9,498 bases of DNA, taken from assembly GCA_049515175.1 (NCBI GenBank), contig JBEKUI010000194.1, positions 1 to 9,498 of the forward strand. The letters run 5' to 3'. Under the pieces are notes generated by a model. That model had not been told where the DNA came from, did no database searches, and saw only the letters and a program-made list of their open reading frames with translations. Position numbers and translations under genes: made by a program. Source of the DNA: JACQNR01 sp049515175. GTDB taxonomy: Bacteria; Acidobacteriota; Terriglobia; UBA7540. This document shows positions 1 to 5,207 of the stretch, piece after piece; position 1 is the stretch's first letter, and every line of letters starts with the position of its first letter.

Positions 1-9
1 GGGTTGAAC

Positions 10-939
10 ATGAAAAAGACCCAACAGTTTCTCAATAAGCTCGATTTGCCCTCGGAAGACAATCACGCGCTCAAGCCGAGCAACAAGCGTTTTCCCGATG
101 GCGGGTACTGGCGATTCGAGATTCCCAGCGTGGAAGGGCCGCGCGTTTTCCGTGAAGTTCTAGCGGCAGCGAAGGAACTTCAAGTCCCCGTGCACCGCGT
201 CAGCGAGGGCAGCGGAATCATGCTGCTCACGCGGAAAGAAATCTCGGAGATGGCGCGCATTGGCGCCGACCAGCGCATCGAGGTCTGCCTTTTCGTCGGC
301 CCGCGCGCGACGTTTGAGACCGGCGCGCAGACCGCCTCGGCGGCCGGCAAGGTCATCGGGCTCCAGCATCGCGGCGCCGACCAGTTGGTTTATGCCGTCG
401 AAGATGTCAAGCGCGCCTGCGACCTGGGCATTCGCAGCGTGCTGCCCGCCGACCTGGGGCTGATCTGGGTCCTGAGCGAAATGAAGAAAAAAGGTGAGCT
501 TCCCAAGAACCTGGTCCTCAAGAGTTCCGTGACCCTGCCCGCCGCCAACCCTGCCACCGCCAAGCTCTTCGAGCGCGCGGGGGTTAATACCATGAACATT
601 CCCACCGACCTTACCCCGGCGCAGGCGGGCGCGCTGCGCCAAGCCGTCGGGATTCCCATCGATATTTACATCGAGGTGCCCGACAATTTCGGCGGCTTCG
701 TGCGCTACTACGAAATGATGCAGCTCATCCGCGTCGCGGCGCCGGTCTACCTCAAGTTCGGCCTGCGCAATGCGCCCGACATCTACCCCTGCGGGCGGCA
801 CATTGAAGATTTGGCAGTGAAAATGGGCCAGGAGCGCGTCCACCGCGCCCGCTGCGCCCTGGAGCTGCTCGAACAGTACGCCCCCGAACTCAAGATGTCG
901 CCGCTGGGCAGCAAGGATCTGGGCATCCCGGAAGTTTAA
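10..939 (+). CDS. U32-peptidase-like TIM-barrel protein
   Basis: A protein of about 309 aa, soluble, with no signal peptide or membrane segment. It reads as alternating beta strands and helices typical of a TIM barrel. The pattern of glycine-rich turns and the C-terminal 'YLKFGLRNAPDIYPCG' stretch resemble proteins usually labelled peptidase U32-like, but I see no catalytic signature that proves protease activity. Many U32 relatives act in tRNA, rRNA or quinone modification, so the substrate is unknown. I prefer ATG at 10 over TTG at 4, since 'MKKTQQFLNKLD' looks like a natural N-terminus. Only nine bases lie upstream, so no ribosome binding site can be judged and an in-frame extension off the window cannot be excluded. 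It is followed by a 213-bp gap before the sigma factor gene and is probably a separate transcription unit. The fold is fairly secure; the family name is tentative. Confidence 0.6.
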   Translation: MKKTQQFLNKLDLPSEDNHALKPSNKRFPDGGYWRFEIPSVEGPRVFREVLAAAKELQVPVHRVSEGSGIMLLTRKEISEMARIGADQRIEVCLFVGPRATFETGAQTASAAGKVIGLQHRGADQLVYAVEDVKRACDLGIRSVLPADLGLIWVLSEMKKKGELPKNLVLKSSVTLPAANPATAKLFERAGVNTMNIPTDLTPAQAGALRQAVGIPIDIYIEVPDNFGGFVRYYEMMQLIRVAAPVYLKFGLRNAPDIYPCGRHIEDLAVKMGQERVHRARCALELLEQYAPELKMSPLGSKDLGIPEV

Positions 940-993
940 GTGCCTGCGCCGACGGTTGCGGTTCTGCACCGCCGCGCCGCTCGTAGGGCGTTT

Positions 994-1048
994 CTCTTGG
1001 GGGCTCACTCCACACCCCACGCTCTGACCGCAGCCACGCACCCAAGAG
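994..1048. repeat. Inverted repeat with 8-bp arms in the gap before the sigma factor gene
   Basis: CTCTTGGG at 994-1001 and its exact reverse complement CCCAAGAG at 1041-1048 flank 39 bases. It could fold in RNA as a long-loop stem downstream of the U32-like gene. No T-run follows, so it is not a classical intrinsic terminator. Function unknown; it may be chance. Confidence 0.3.
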
Positions 1049-1063
1049 GTTGCGTCCCTTCCT

Positions 1064-1081
1064 CTAATTCCCCAAAATTAG
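1064..1081. promoter_or_regulatory. Small AT-rich palindrome upstream of the sigma factor gene, possible operator
   Basis: CTAATT (1064-1069) and AATTAG (1076-1081) form a perfect 6-bp inverted repeat with a 6-bp spacer, in an AT-rich patch of otherwise GC-rich DNA. It lies 72 bp upstream of the GTG start of the ECF sigma gene, where an operator or promoter would sit. I cannot assign convincing -35 and -10 boxes here. An ECF-type autoregulated promoter is possible but was not recognised. Confidence 0.25.
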
Positions 1082-1152
1082 TGCATCCGACTCTCCCCGG
1101 TCTGCGTATCTATAGGTTGGAAGGGGTCAGCGATTGAGGACGAGACTCTAGC

Positions 1153-1722
1153 GTGAACACGGCGACGGTCGAGAGGATGGAAGACGCGCTGGCCCGGGCA
1201 GCCGCGGGTGAACACGCGGCTTTCGGCGACATTGTGCGCGAGTATCAGGCGATGGTCTTCAGCATGGCCTACCACTTCTTTCACGATCAATCGCTGGCCG
1301 AGGAAACGGCGCAGGAGGTTTTTCTTCGCCTCTATCAAAACCTGGGGCGCATCAATTCTCCGGTGCACTTGATGCTGTGGCTGCGCCGGGTGACCCACCG
1401 CCGGTGTATCGACCAGGCGCGGCGGATGCCACCGCTGCCACTCTTGGCGCTGGACGATGTACCGGAGCCGGCTGTGGGGCCGGGACGATCCGACCCCCTG
1501 CTTTCCGAGCGCTTGCGCCGGATGGTCGCCTCGCTCCCCGAGGACGCCCGCACGGTGGTCATCTTGCGATACCAGGAAGATCTGGAACTGGCGGAGATCG
1601 CCGAAATCCTCGAGATTCCCATCAACACCGTGAAGAGCCGGCTGCAGCGGTCGCTGGCCGTGCTGCGCGCGAAGGTGACATCCGCCCTGGAGATGAGCAC
1701 TCATGAAAGACCTCGAGAATGA
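1153..1722 (+). CDS. ECF-family RNA polymerase sigma factor
   Basis: 189 aa, the usual length of an ECF (group 4) sigma factor. Region 2 spans about residues 22-91, with the core-binding and -10-recognition helices ('AEETAQEVFLRLYQNL' at 49-64). Region 4 spans about 117-172, with a clear helix-turn-helix ('LAEIAEILEIPINTVKSRL' at 146-164). There is no region 1 or 3, as expected. It directs RNA polymerase to a dedicated promoter set, probably under control of the next gene product. The start is GTG at 1153 with GAGGA at 1136-1140, a rather long 12-nt spacing. ATG at 1177 is an alternative, but GAGAGG abuts it directly. The 3' end overlaps the downstream gene by 20 bp, indicating translational coupling. 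The regulon and inducing signal are not visible. Confidence 0.93.
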   Translation: MNTATVERMEDALARAAAGEHAAFGDIVREYQAMVFSMAYHFFHDQSLAEETAQEVFLRLYQNLGRINSPVHLMLWLRRVTHRRCIDQARRMPPLPLLALDDVPEPAVGPGRSDPLLSERLRRMVASLPEDARTVVILRYQEDLELAEIAEILEIPINTVKSRLQRSLAVLRAKVTSALEMSTHERPRE

Positions 1723-2056
1723 ACTTCGCAAGGCGCTCGAACACCGCGAACCGCCGCCCGGATTCGCGGAGCGAGTCCTGGCGCGGATTGAACCGGCGGC
1801 GACGCCGAAACCCCGCTGGCGTGAGGCCCTGTTCGCGTTCTTCCGCTGGCCCAGGCTTGGCTGGACGGCAGCGCCTGTTGTGGCTTGCTTGCTGGTGACG
1901 CTGGGCGCCGTGCATTACCGCCGCGCGCAACGGGAGCGGGCGGAGGGTGAGGCCGCCAAGGCGCAGGTCATACAGGCGCTCCGTGTGGCCAGCAGGAAAC
2001 TGAATGTCACATGGAAGAAAGTGCAGGAAACAGATCATCGGCCTCCTCGAACTTAG
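1703..2056 (+). CDS. Putative single-pass anti-sigma factor
   Basis: 117 aa with one membrane segment at about residues 54-72. The roughly 50-residue N-terminus contains 'LENELRKALEHREPPPGFAERVLARI', seen here in two pieces: a charged helix, a proline turn and a second helix. The strongly basic helical tail (73-117) includes 'QVIQALRVASRKLN'. Position directly after the ECF sigma gene, with 20 bp of overlap, is the classic place for an anti-sigma factor. By that logic it would hold the sigma factor at the membrane. It lacks the HxxxCxxC zinc motif of ZAS anti-sigma proteins (its only cysteine, C62, lies in the membrane segment), so the assignment rests on context, size and topology. Orientation is uncertain because both flanks are positively charged. 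If the C-terminal tail is cytoplasmic, the protein could have another role. Confidence 0.65.
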   Translation: MKDLENELRKALEHREPPPGFAERVLARIEPAATPKPRWREALFAFFRWPRLGWTAAPVVACLLVTLGAVHYRRAQRERAEGEAAKAQVIQALRVASRKLNVTWKKVQETDHRPPRT

Positions 2057-2118
2057 CGGGAAATTCCAGCGAGGAGGATAGGAAGAAACATCACGAGATC
2101 GGAGTAAGGGGAGCCCTT

Positions 2119-2724
2119 ATGAAAATACCAACATGGACAATGAGCCGGATCGGCCCCGTGCTGCTGTTCGTGCTCCTCGCGAGCGCGTCCGCATTGGGAC
2201 AAGATCCGAAGCTGAAGATCAACAACCTCGACAAGCTCTCGGCCAAGGCCGCCGAGGTGGTGGACGTTACCCTCGACGAACCGATGTTGAAGCTGGCGTC
2301 GAAGTTTATGGCCGGCGACGAGGACTCGGAGGATACCGAGGCCTTCGAACTGGTCAAAAACTTGAAAGGCGTCTATGTGAAGAGTTTTGAGTTCGACAAG
2401 GAAGGTGAATACTCCCAGGCCGATCTGGACGCCATCCGGTCGCAACTCACGTCTTCCTCATGGTCGAGAATGGTGGGAGTGATCAGCAAGCGCGAAGGCG
2501 AAATCTCCGAGATTTATATGATGACCGAGAGTGGCGGGAAGAAGATTCTGGGGCTTGCCATCCTGGCCGCCGAGCCCAAGGAACTGACGGTCGTGAACAT
2601 CGTGGGCCCCATCGACATCGAGAAGCTCAGCTCGCTGGAAGGCAAGATGGGAATCCCCAAGATGGGCCTGGAAAAGGATAAGAAATCGAAAAGCTCTTCC
2701 GGCGGACAGGATGCGAAGAAATAG
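2119..2724 (+). CDS. DUF4252-type exported protein, first copy
   Basis: 201 aa. The open frame extends upstream to an ATG at 2011, but ATG at 2119 is chosen. It has a good ribosome binding site (AAGGGGAG at 2106-2113, 5-nt spacing) and opens with a clean signal peptide: hydrophobic core at about 13-25, likely signal peptidase I cleavage after 'ASALG'. The mature part has the DUF4252 pattern: a helical start, a beta strand 'KGVYVKSFEF' (83-92), a central 'WSRMVGVISKREGE' (115-128) and a terminal 'ELTVVNIVGPIDIEKLSSL' (155-173). The tail is lysine- and serine-rich and probably disordered. DUF4252 proteins have no defined biochemistry. They often sit beside ECF sigma and anti-sigma genes, so this is likely a periplasmic or envelope target of that sigma factor. 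Confidence 0.8.
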   Translation: MKIPTWTMSRIGPVLLFVLLASASALGQDPKLKINNLDKLSAKAAEVVDVTLDEPMLKLASKFMAGDEDSEDTEAFELVKNLKGVYVKSFEFDKEGEYSQADLDAIRSQLTSSSWSRMVGVISKREGEISEIYMMTESGGKKILGLAILAAEPKELTVVNIVGPIDIEKLSSLEGKMGIPKMGLEKDKKSKSSSGGQDAKK

Positions 2725-3232
2725 ACGCTTTCGCTTCGTTCTCATTTTGCTGGCGCTGGTCTCAACCGTACCTGGGATCGCCACGGCTGGAGATCGCCAG
2801 TTTGACGCCATCGTCGAGCGCCTCAGGTCGCATTATCACAAGAGTCCCGTCCGCATGCTGGGCTTTGCCTCGTTCGCGGCCAACCGTTTTTACGTCGGCG
2901 GGGCGAAGAACATGAGAATTGCCGTGTTCGAGGACCTGGACCCGGCGTTAAATCCCCCCGCAGGAGACTTCGACGCATTCATGCAGCAGATCGCCGGGTC
3001 AGAATTCCGGCCGCTCGTACGCGTCGTTTCGCGCCGCGACGGGGAGCAGACGTTCATTTATGCTCGCCCGACCGGGGACGACTTTGAGATGTTGATCGTT
3101 TCGCTAGAAGGTGACGAAGCCTCAGTCGTCAAGATACGGATGTCTCCTGACGCCATGAGTCGCTGGGTCGAGAAGCCCGACGAAATGGCCGCGAAGTCTG
3201 CTGCCCACCCCGACGACAATTCCGAGCCCTGA
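2711..3232 (+). CDS. DUF4252-type exported protein, second divergent copy
   Basis: 173 aa, overlapping the end of the first copy by 14 bp. It starts with a twin-arginine-rich n-region ('MRRNRRFRF') and a hydrophobic core, with likely cleavage after 'GIATA' at about residue 26. There is no strict twin-arginine consensus, so Sec export is expected. The mature part follows the same order as its neighbour: an N-terminal helix ('FDAIVERLRSHY'), a strand 'NMRIAVFEDLD' (67-77), 'FRPLVRVVSRRDGEQTFIY' (99-117) and 'MLIVSLEGDEASVVKIRM' (127-144). It appears to be a diverged paralogue that retains the 'VVSRRDGE' core corresponding to 'VISKREGE' in the first copy. GGCGGA at 2701-2706 may serve as ribosome binding site. 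A joint role with the first copy is inferred from coupling only. Confidence 0.72.
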   Translation: MRRNRRFRFVLILLALVSTVPGIATAGDRQFDAIVERLRSHYHKSPVRMLGFASFAANRFYVGGAKNMRIAVFEDLDPALNPPAGDFDAFMQQIAGSEFRPLVRVVSRRDGEQTFIYARPTGDDFEMLIVSLEGDEASVVKIRMSPDAMSRWVEKPDEMAAKSAAHPDDNSEP

Positions 3233-3260
3233 ATCCCCCCATGCAGCCGAGCGAACCTCT

Positions 3261-3307
3261 GTAGCGCCGGTCTGCGACCGGCGTCCTTTTGCAGTTGCGG
3301 CTCCTAC
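3261..3307. repeat. REP-like element with GTAG-tagged hairpin (possible inverted pair)
   Basis: GTAG at 3261-3264 is followed by a perfect 8-bp hairpin: CGCCGGTC (3265-3272), a TGC loop, and GACCGGCG (3276-3283). The segment closes with CTAC at 3304-3307, the reverse complement of GTAG. A GTAG tetranucleotide at the foot of a GC-rich palindrome is the hallmark of REP sequences mobilised by RAYT (TnpA_REP) transposases. A second copy of the same design is at 7873-7894 in the opposite orientation. The hairpin is followed by TCCTTTT (3284-3290), so it may also help terminate the sigma/DUF4252 transcript. Confidence 0.55.
3265..3290 (+). terminator. Possible intrinsic terminator of the sigma/DUF4252 unit
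   Basis: The 8-bp GC-rich stem with a 3-nt loop (3265-3283) ends just before TCCTTTT. It lies 32 bp after the stop codon of the second DUF4252 gene. Stem strength is good but the T-run is short and interrupted. The same bases form the REP-like element, which can act as a terminator. Confidence 0.4.
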
Positions 3308-3363
3308 GGCAGGCCGGTGCAGACGCTTTGCAGCGCCACAGCACAAGAAGGTCGATTTCCCCT

Positions 3364-3380
3364 CTCCCCGGCTGGGGGAG
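3364..3380. repeat. Short GC hairpin upstream of the operon promoter
   Basis: CTCCCC (3364-3369) and GGGGAG (3375-3380) form a 6-bp inverted repeat around a 5-nt loop, 11 bp before the operator-like motif. No T-run follows. It may be another dispersed palindrome or an insulator or terminator remnant; function unknown. Confidence 0.3.
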
Positions 3381-3390
3381 CGGCGGAGCA

Positions 3391-3415
3391 ACTTTGCGAT
3401 ACAAAGTACTTGACA
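3391..3415 (+). promoter_or_regulatory. Operator-like motif, copy 1, overlapping the -35 box
   Basis: ACTTTG (3391-3396), CGATA, CAAAGT (3402-3407) is a perfect 6-bp inverted repeat. It runs into AAGTACTT (3404-3411), a perfect 8-bp palindrome, and then the TTGACA -35 box (3410-3415). Copy 2 at 4465-4489 matches 21 of 25 positions. A protein bound here would block RNA polymerase. The natural candidate is the winged-helix regulator encoded two genes into the operon. The regulator-site pairing is inference. Confidence 0.6.
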
Positions 3416-3437
3416 AGAACGGGAATTCGTGTAGGAT
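3410..3437 (+). promoter_or_regulatory. Sigma70-like promoter of the membrane-protein/regulator/prenyltransferase operon
   Basis: A consensus -35 box TTGACA (3410-3415) is separated by 16 bp from TAGGAT (3432-3437), which matches four of six -10 positions. Transcription would start near 3444, at the ATG at 3445. No comparable promoter is seen further down, so it probably serves all genes to 7586. Confidence 0.6.
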
Positions 3438-3444
3438 GGTCTGC

Positions 3445-4059
3445 ATGCAGCCCTGTGCTCCCCAGCGCCACGGTTTCCGCCGAGCCCATCGCATTGACGA
3501 TCAGGCGATGGAGAACCTGCGCTATATCCGCGAAACGATGGAGCGGTCGACGTCCTTCACCGCCGTGCCCGGCAAAGGCGGGGTGGCCATGGGCCTCGCG
3601 GCACTGGTGACGGCCGGGATCGCCGCGCGGACCCGCACGCCCGAGATGTGGCTCGCCACCTGGGGCCTCGCGGCGCTGGTGGCGCTGGCGATCGGCGTCG
3701 GCGCCATGAGCCTGAAGGCGCGCGCCGCCAATCTCCCCATGTTTTCCGGAGCCGGGCGCAAGTTCGCCCTCAGTCTCTCGCCGCCGCTGCTGGCGGGCGC
3801 GTTCCTGACCGTCGCCCTCTATCACCAGGGGTTGACCACTCCACTCGCCGGTATGTGGCTGTTGCTTTACGGGGTGGGAGTGGTGACGGCGGGAGCGTTT
3901 TCGGTTCGCGTGGTTCCGCTGATGGGACTCTGCCTGATGGCACTGGGAGTGGGAGCCCTCTTTTCACCCGCTGCCTGGGGGAATGCCTATCTCGCCGCAG
4001 GATTCGGCGGAGTCCAGATCATTTTCGGGATCATCATTGCGAGGAGGCACGGTGGCTAG
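3445..4059 (+). CDS. Six-TM integral membrane protein of unknown function
   Basis: 204 aa from ATG 3445. The open frame runs upstream to 3289, but the promoter at 3410-3437 rules out earlier starts. ATG at 3436 lies inside the -10 box, and ATG at 3508 would remove a polar N-terminus that looks genuine ('RIDDQAMENLRYIRETME'). After about 45 polar residues come six hydrophobic segments at roughly 46-61, 67-90, 108-126, 134-153, 157-173 and 181-199. Loops are short, with no enzymatic motif. A possible ribosome binding site (AGGA, 3433-3436) overlaps the -10 box, so from the predicted promoter the message would be leaderless. The next gene, a winged-helix regulator, overlaps the stop by 8 bp, so the two products are probably linked functionally, for example as a membrane sensor or partner of the regulator. 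That role is inference. Confidence 0.75.
   Translation: MQPCAPQRHGFRRAHRIDDQAMENLRYIRETMERSTSFTAVPGKGGVAMGLAALVTAGIAARTRTPEMWLATWGLAALVALAIGVGAMSLKARAANLPMFSGAGRKFALSLSPPLLAGAFLTVALYHQGLTTPLAGMWLLLYGVGVVTAGAFSVRVVPLMGLCLMALGVGALFSPAAWGNAYLAAGFGGVQIIFGIIIARRHGG
4041..4047 (+). promoter_or_regulatory. Ribosome binding site that sets the start of the winged-helix gene
   Basis: GAGGAGG ends 4 nt before GTG at 4052. This near-consensus site inside the end of the preceding gene favours GTG 4052 over the in-frame ATG at 3983, which would add 23 residues with no similarity to the domain. Confidence 0.65.
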
Positions 4060-4438
4060 ACCTTTGCCGCAGCGACAGTCCCAGAGCGCCCAGGACTCCG
4101 GCGTCCGGCGTGCCCTCCGGGGGAAGAGCCCGTCCAGCGCGCCGCAACTCGACCCGCTCGTGCACGAGCGCGTGCGCCTGGGGATTGCCAGCGCCCTGGC
4201 GGTCAATGACGCGCTCAGCTTTTCTGACTTGAAGAAGCTGCTGAATACGTCGGATGGAAACCTCAGCGTGCACGCGCGCAAGCTCGAGGATGCGGGTTAC
4301 ATCGCCTGCACCAAATCGTTCGACGGGCGCATCCCCAAGACCGAATACCGCCTGACCCCTTCGGGGCGGCACGCCCTGGAGCGATATCTCAATGAAATGG
4401 AGAGCCTGATCCGCGCGGCGCGGAACCCCCGCGTCTGA
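4052..4438 (+). CDS. Winged-helix transcriptional regulator (HTH_27/MarR-like)
   Basis: 128 aa from GTG 4052, overlapping the preceding stop by 8 bp. The first 30 or so residues are polar and probably disordered. The domain begins at 'LDPLVHERVRLGIASALA' (33-50) and continues through the helix 'LSFSDLKKLLNTSDGNLS' (55-72). The recognition helix is about 68-82 ('DGNLSVHARKLEDAG') and the wing about 87-102 ('CTKSFDGRIPKTEYRLT'). A final helix (107-123) would serve dimerisation. This order matches the HTH_27 winged-helix family, which binds palindromic DNA as a dimer. No ligand pocket or cysteine switch is evident; there is one cysteine, C86. The repeated palindromic motif before the operon promoter and at the start of the next gene is its likely binding site, giving negative autoregulation. 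Confidence 0.9.
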   Translation: MARPLPQRQSQSAQDSGVRRALRGKSPSSAPQLDPLVHERVRLGIASALAVNDALSFSDLKKLLNTSDGNLSVHARKLEDAGYIACTKSFDGRIPKTEYRLTPSGRHALERYLNEMESLIRAARNPRV

Positions 4439-4456
4439 GCGGCGCTCTCTTTTTTT
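4437..4456 (+). terminator. Weak intrinsic terminator or attenuator before the prenyltransferase gene
   Basis: GAGC (4437-4440), GGC, GCTC (4444-4447) forms a 4-bp hairpin starting inside the stop codon of the regulator gene, followed by TCT and six Ts (4451-4456). The stem is short, so partial read-through is likely. It would set the ratio of upstream to downstream expression in the operon. Confidence 0.35.
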
Positions 4457-4464
4457 GTCTGGAG

Positions 4465-4489
4465 ACTTTATGATGCAAAGTACTTGGCA
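4465..4489 (+). promoter_or_regulatory. Operator-like motif, copy 2, across the prenyltransferase start codon
   Basis: ACTTT (4465-4469), then CAAAGTACTTG (4476-4486) and GCA, matching copy 1 at 21 of 25 positions including the AAGTACTT palindrome (4478-4485). It contains both candidate ATG codons (4470, 4473) and lies right after the GGAG ribosome binding site (4461-4464). TTGGCA at 4484-4489 corresponds to the -35 of copy 1, but no -10 box follows at proper spacing. It may be a roadblock operator rather than a promoter. Confidence 0.5.
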
Positions 4490-5207
4490 CTCCGAGAACC
4501 TTCACAGCCGCCACGTGGCCATCATCATGGATGGCAGCGGGCGCTGGGCGACCCATCGCGGCTGGCCACGCGAAGAGGGGCATCAGGCCGGGACGGAAGC
4601 GGTGCGCCGCACGGTCGAGGCGGCTGAACGTCTCGGCCTCGGCACGCTCACGCTCTTCGCCTTCTCCGGCGACAACTGGCATCGCCCCTCGCGCGAAGTG
4701 GCGAATCTGATGCACATCTTTGAGGAGTATTTCCGCCGGGATTTGCCTCGCTGGCTGGCGAGCGGAACGCGGGTCAGCGTTGTGGGCCGGCGCGACCGCC
4801 TGGGACCGCAGCTTTTGGAGGCTGTGGAGGAGGCGGAGTCGGAGACCGCCGGAGGCCCGGGACTCCATTTCCGTGTGGCGCTGGATTACTCCGGGCGCGA
4901 CTCGATCCTGCAGGCGGCGCGGCAGCTTCACCGCAGGTATATCCCGCCAACCCGCGAGGCCTTTGCCGAGCTCCTCGGCGAAATCAACCATGCCGGCGGG
5001 CCGTCGCCGGACATCGACCTGGTCATCCGCACCGGGGGCGAGCAGCGCCTGAGCGACTTCATGCTCTGGGAAGCGGCCTACGCGGAATTGATCTTCACCG
5101 ATTGCCTCTGGCCGGATTTCGACGCGGCGGACCTGGAGGCGGCGCTCGATGAATATCGCAATCGCGACCGGCGCTTCGGCCGCATCGCCGCACCCGTCGC
5201 GAGCTGA
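4470..5207 (+). CDS. uppS: Undecaprenyl-diphosphate-synthase-like cis-prenyltransferase
   Basis: 245 aa, normal for UppS, which adds isopentenyl diphosphate units in cis to farnesyl diphosphate to make the lipid carrier for wall and surface glycans. Key residues, with E. coli counterparts: catalytic D21 (D26) in 'HVAIIMDGSGRWA', R25 (R30), H38 (H43), F65-S66 (F70-S71), W70 (W75), R72 (R77), then 'VIRTGGEQRLSDFMLW' with R187, R193 and S195, and Mg-binding E206. Two positions differ: S23 replaces the usual Asn of DGNGRWA, and D68 replaces the Glu of SENW. The gene is also not beside cdsA, frr or dxr, where the housekeeping copy normally sits. I infer a second, regulated paralogue whose chain length may differ. 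ATG 4470 or 4473 both fit GGAG at 4461-4464. The stop overlaps the next start in TGATG. The symbol denotes family, not proven function. Confidence 0.88.
   Translation: MMQSTWHSENLHSRHVAIIMDGSGRWATHRGWPREEGHQAGTEAVRRTVEAAERLGLGTLTLFAFSGDNWHRPSREVANLMHIFEEYFRRDLPRWLASGTRVSVVGRRDRLGPQLLEAVEEAESETAGGPGLHFRVALDYSGRDSILQAARQLHRRYIPPTREAFAELLGEINHAGGPSPDIDLVIRTGGEQRLSDFMLWEAAYAELIFTDCLWPDFDAADLEAALDEYRNRDRRFGRIAAPVAS

Noticed and set aside
160..1041. Minus-strand open frame of 293 codons opposite the U32-like gene
   Set aside because: Composition is typical of an antisense shadow (many H, G, R, Q) with no recognisable domain. The plus-strand frame gives a coherent fold.
2011..2118. Upstream in-frame extension of the first DUF4252 protein
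   Set aside because: The extension is polar, overlaps the anti-sigma gene and would bury the signal peptide. ATG 2119 has a good ribosome binding site.
3289..3444. Upstream in-frame extension of the six-TM protein
   Set aside because: It runs through the hairpin, operator and promoter sequence and would not be in the predicted transcript.
3233..3444. CRISPR array or tandem repeat in the repeat-rich gap
   Set aside because: The hairpins differ in sequence and spacing. There is no regular repeat-spacer pattern.
4469..4474. TATGAT as a -10 box for a private uppS promoter
   Set aside because: No -35 element is found 16-18 bp upstream, and transcription would begin past the start codons.
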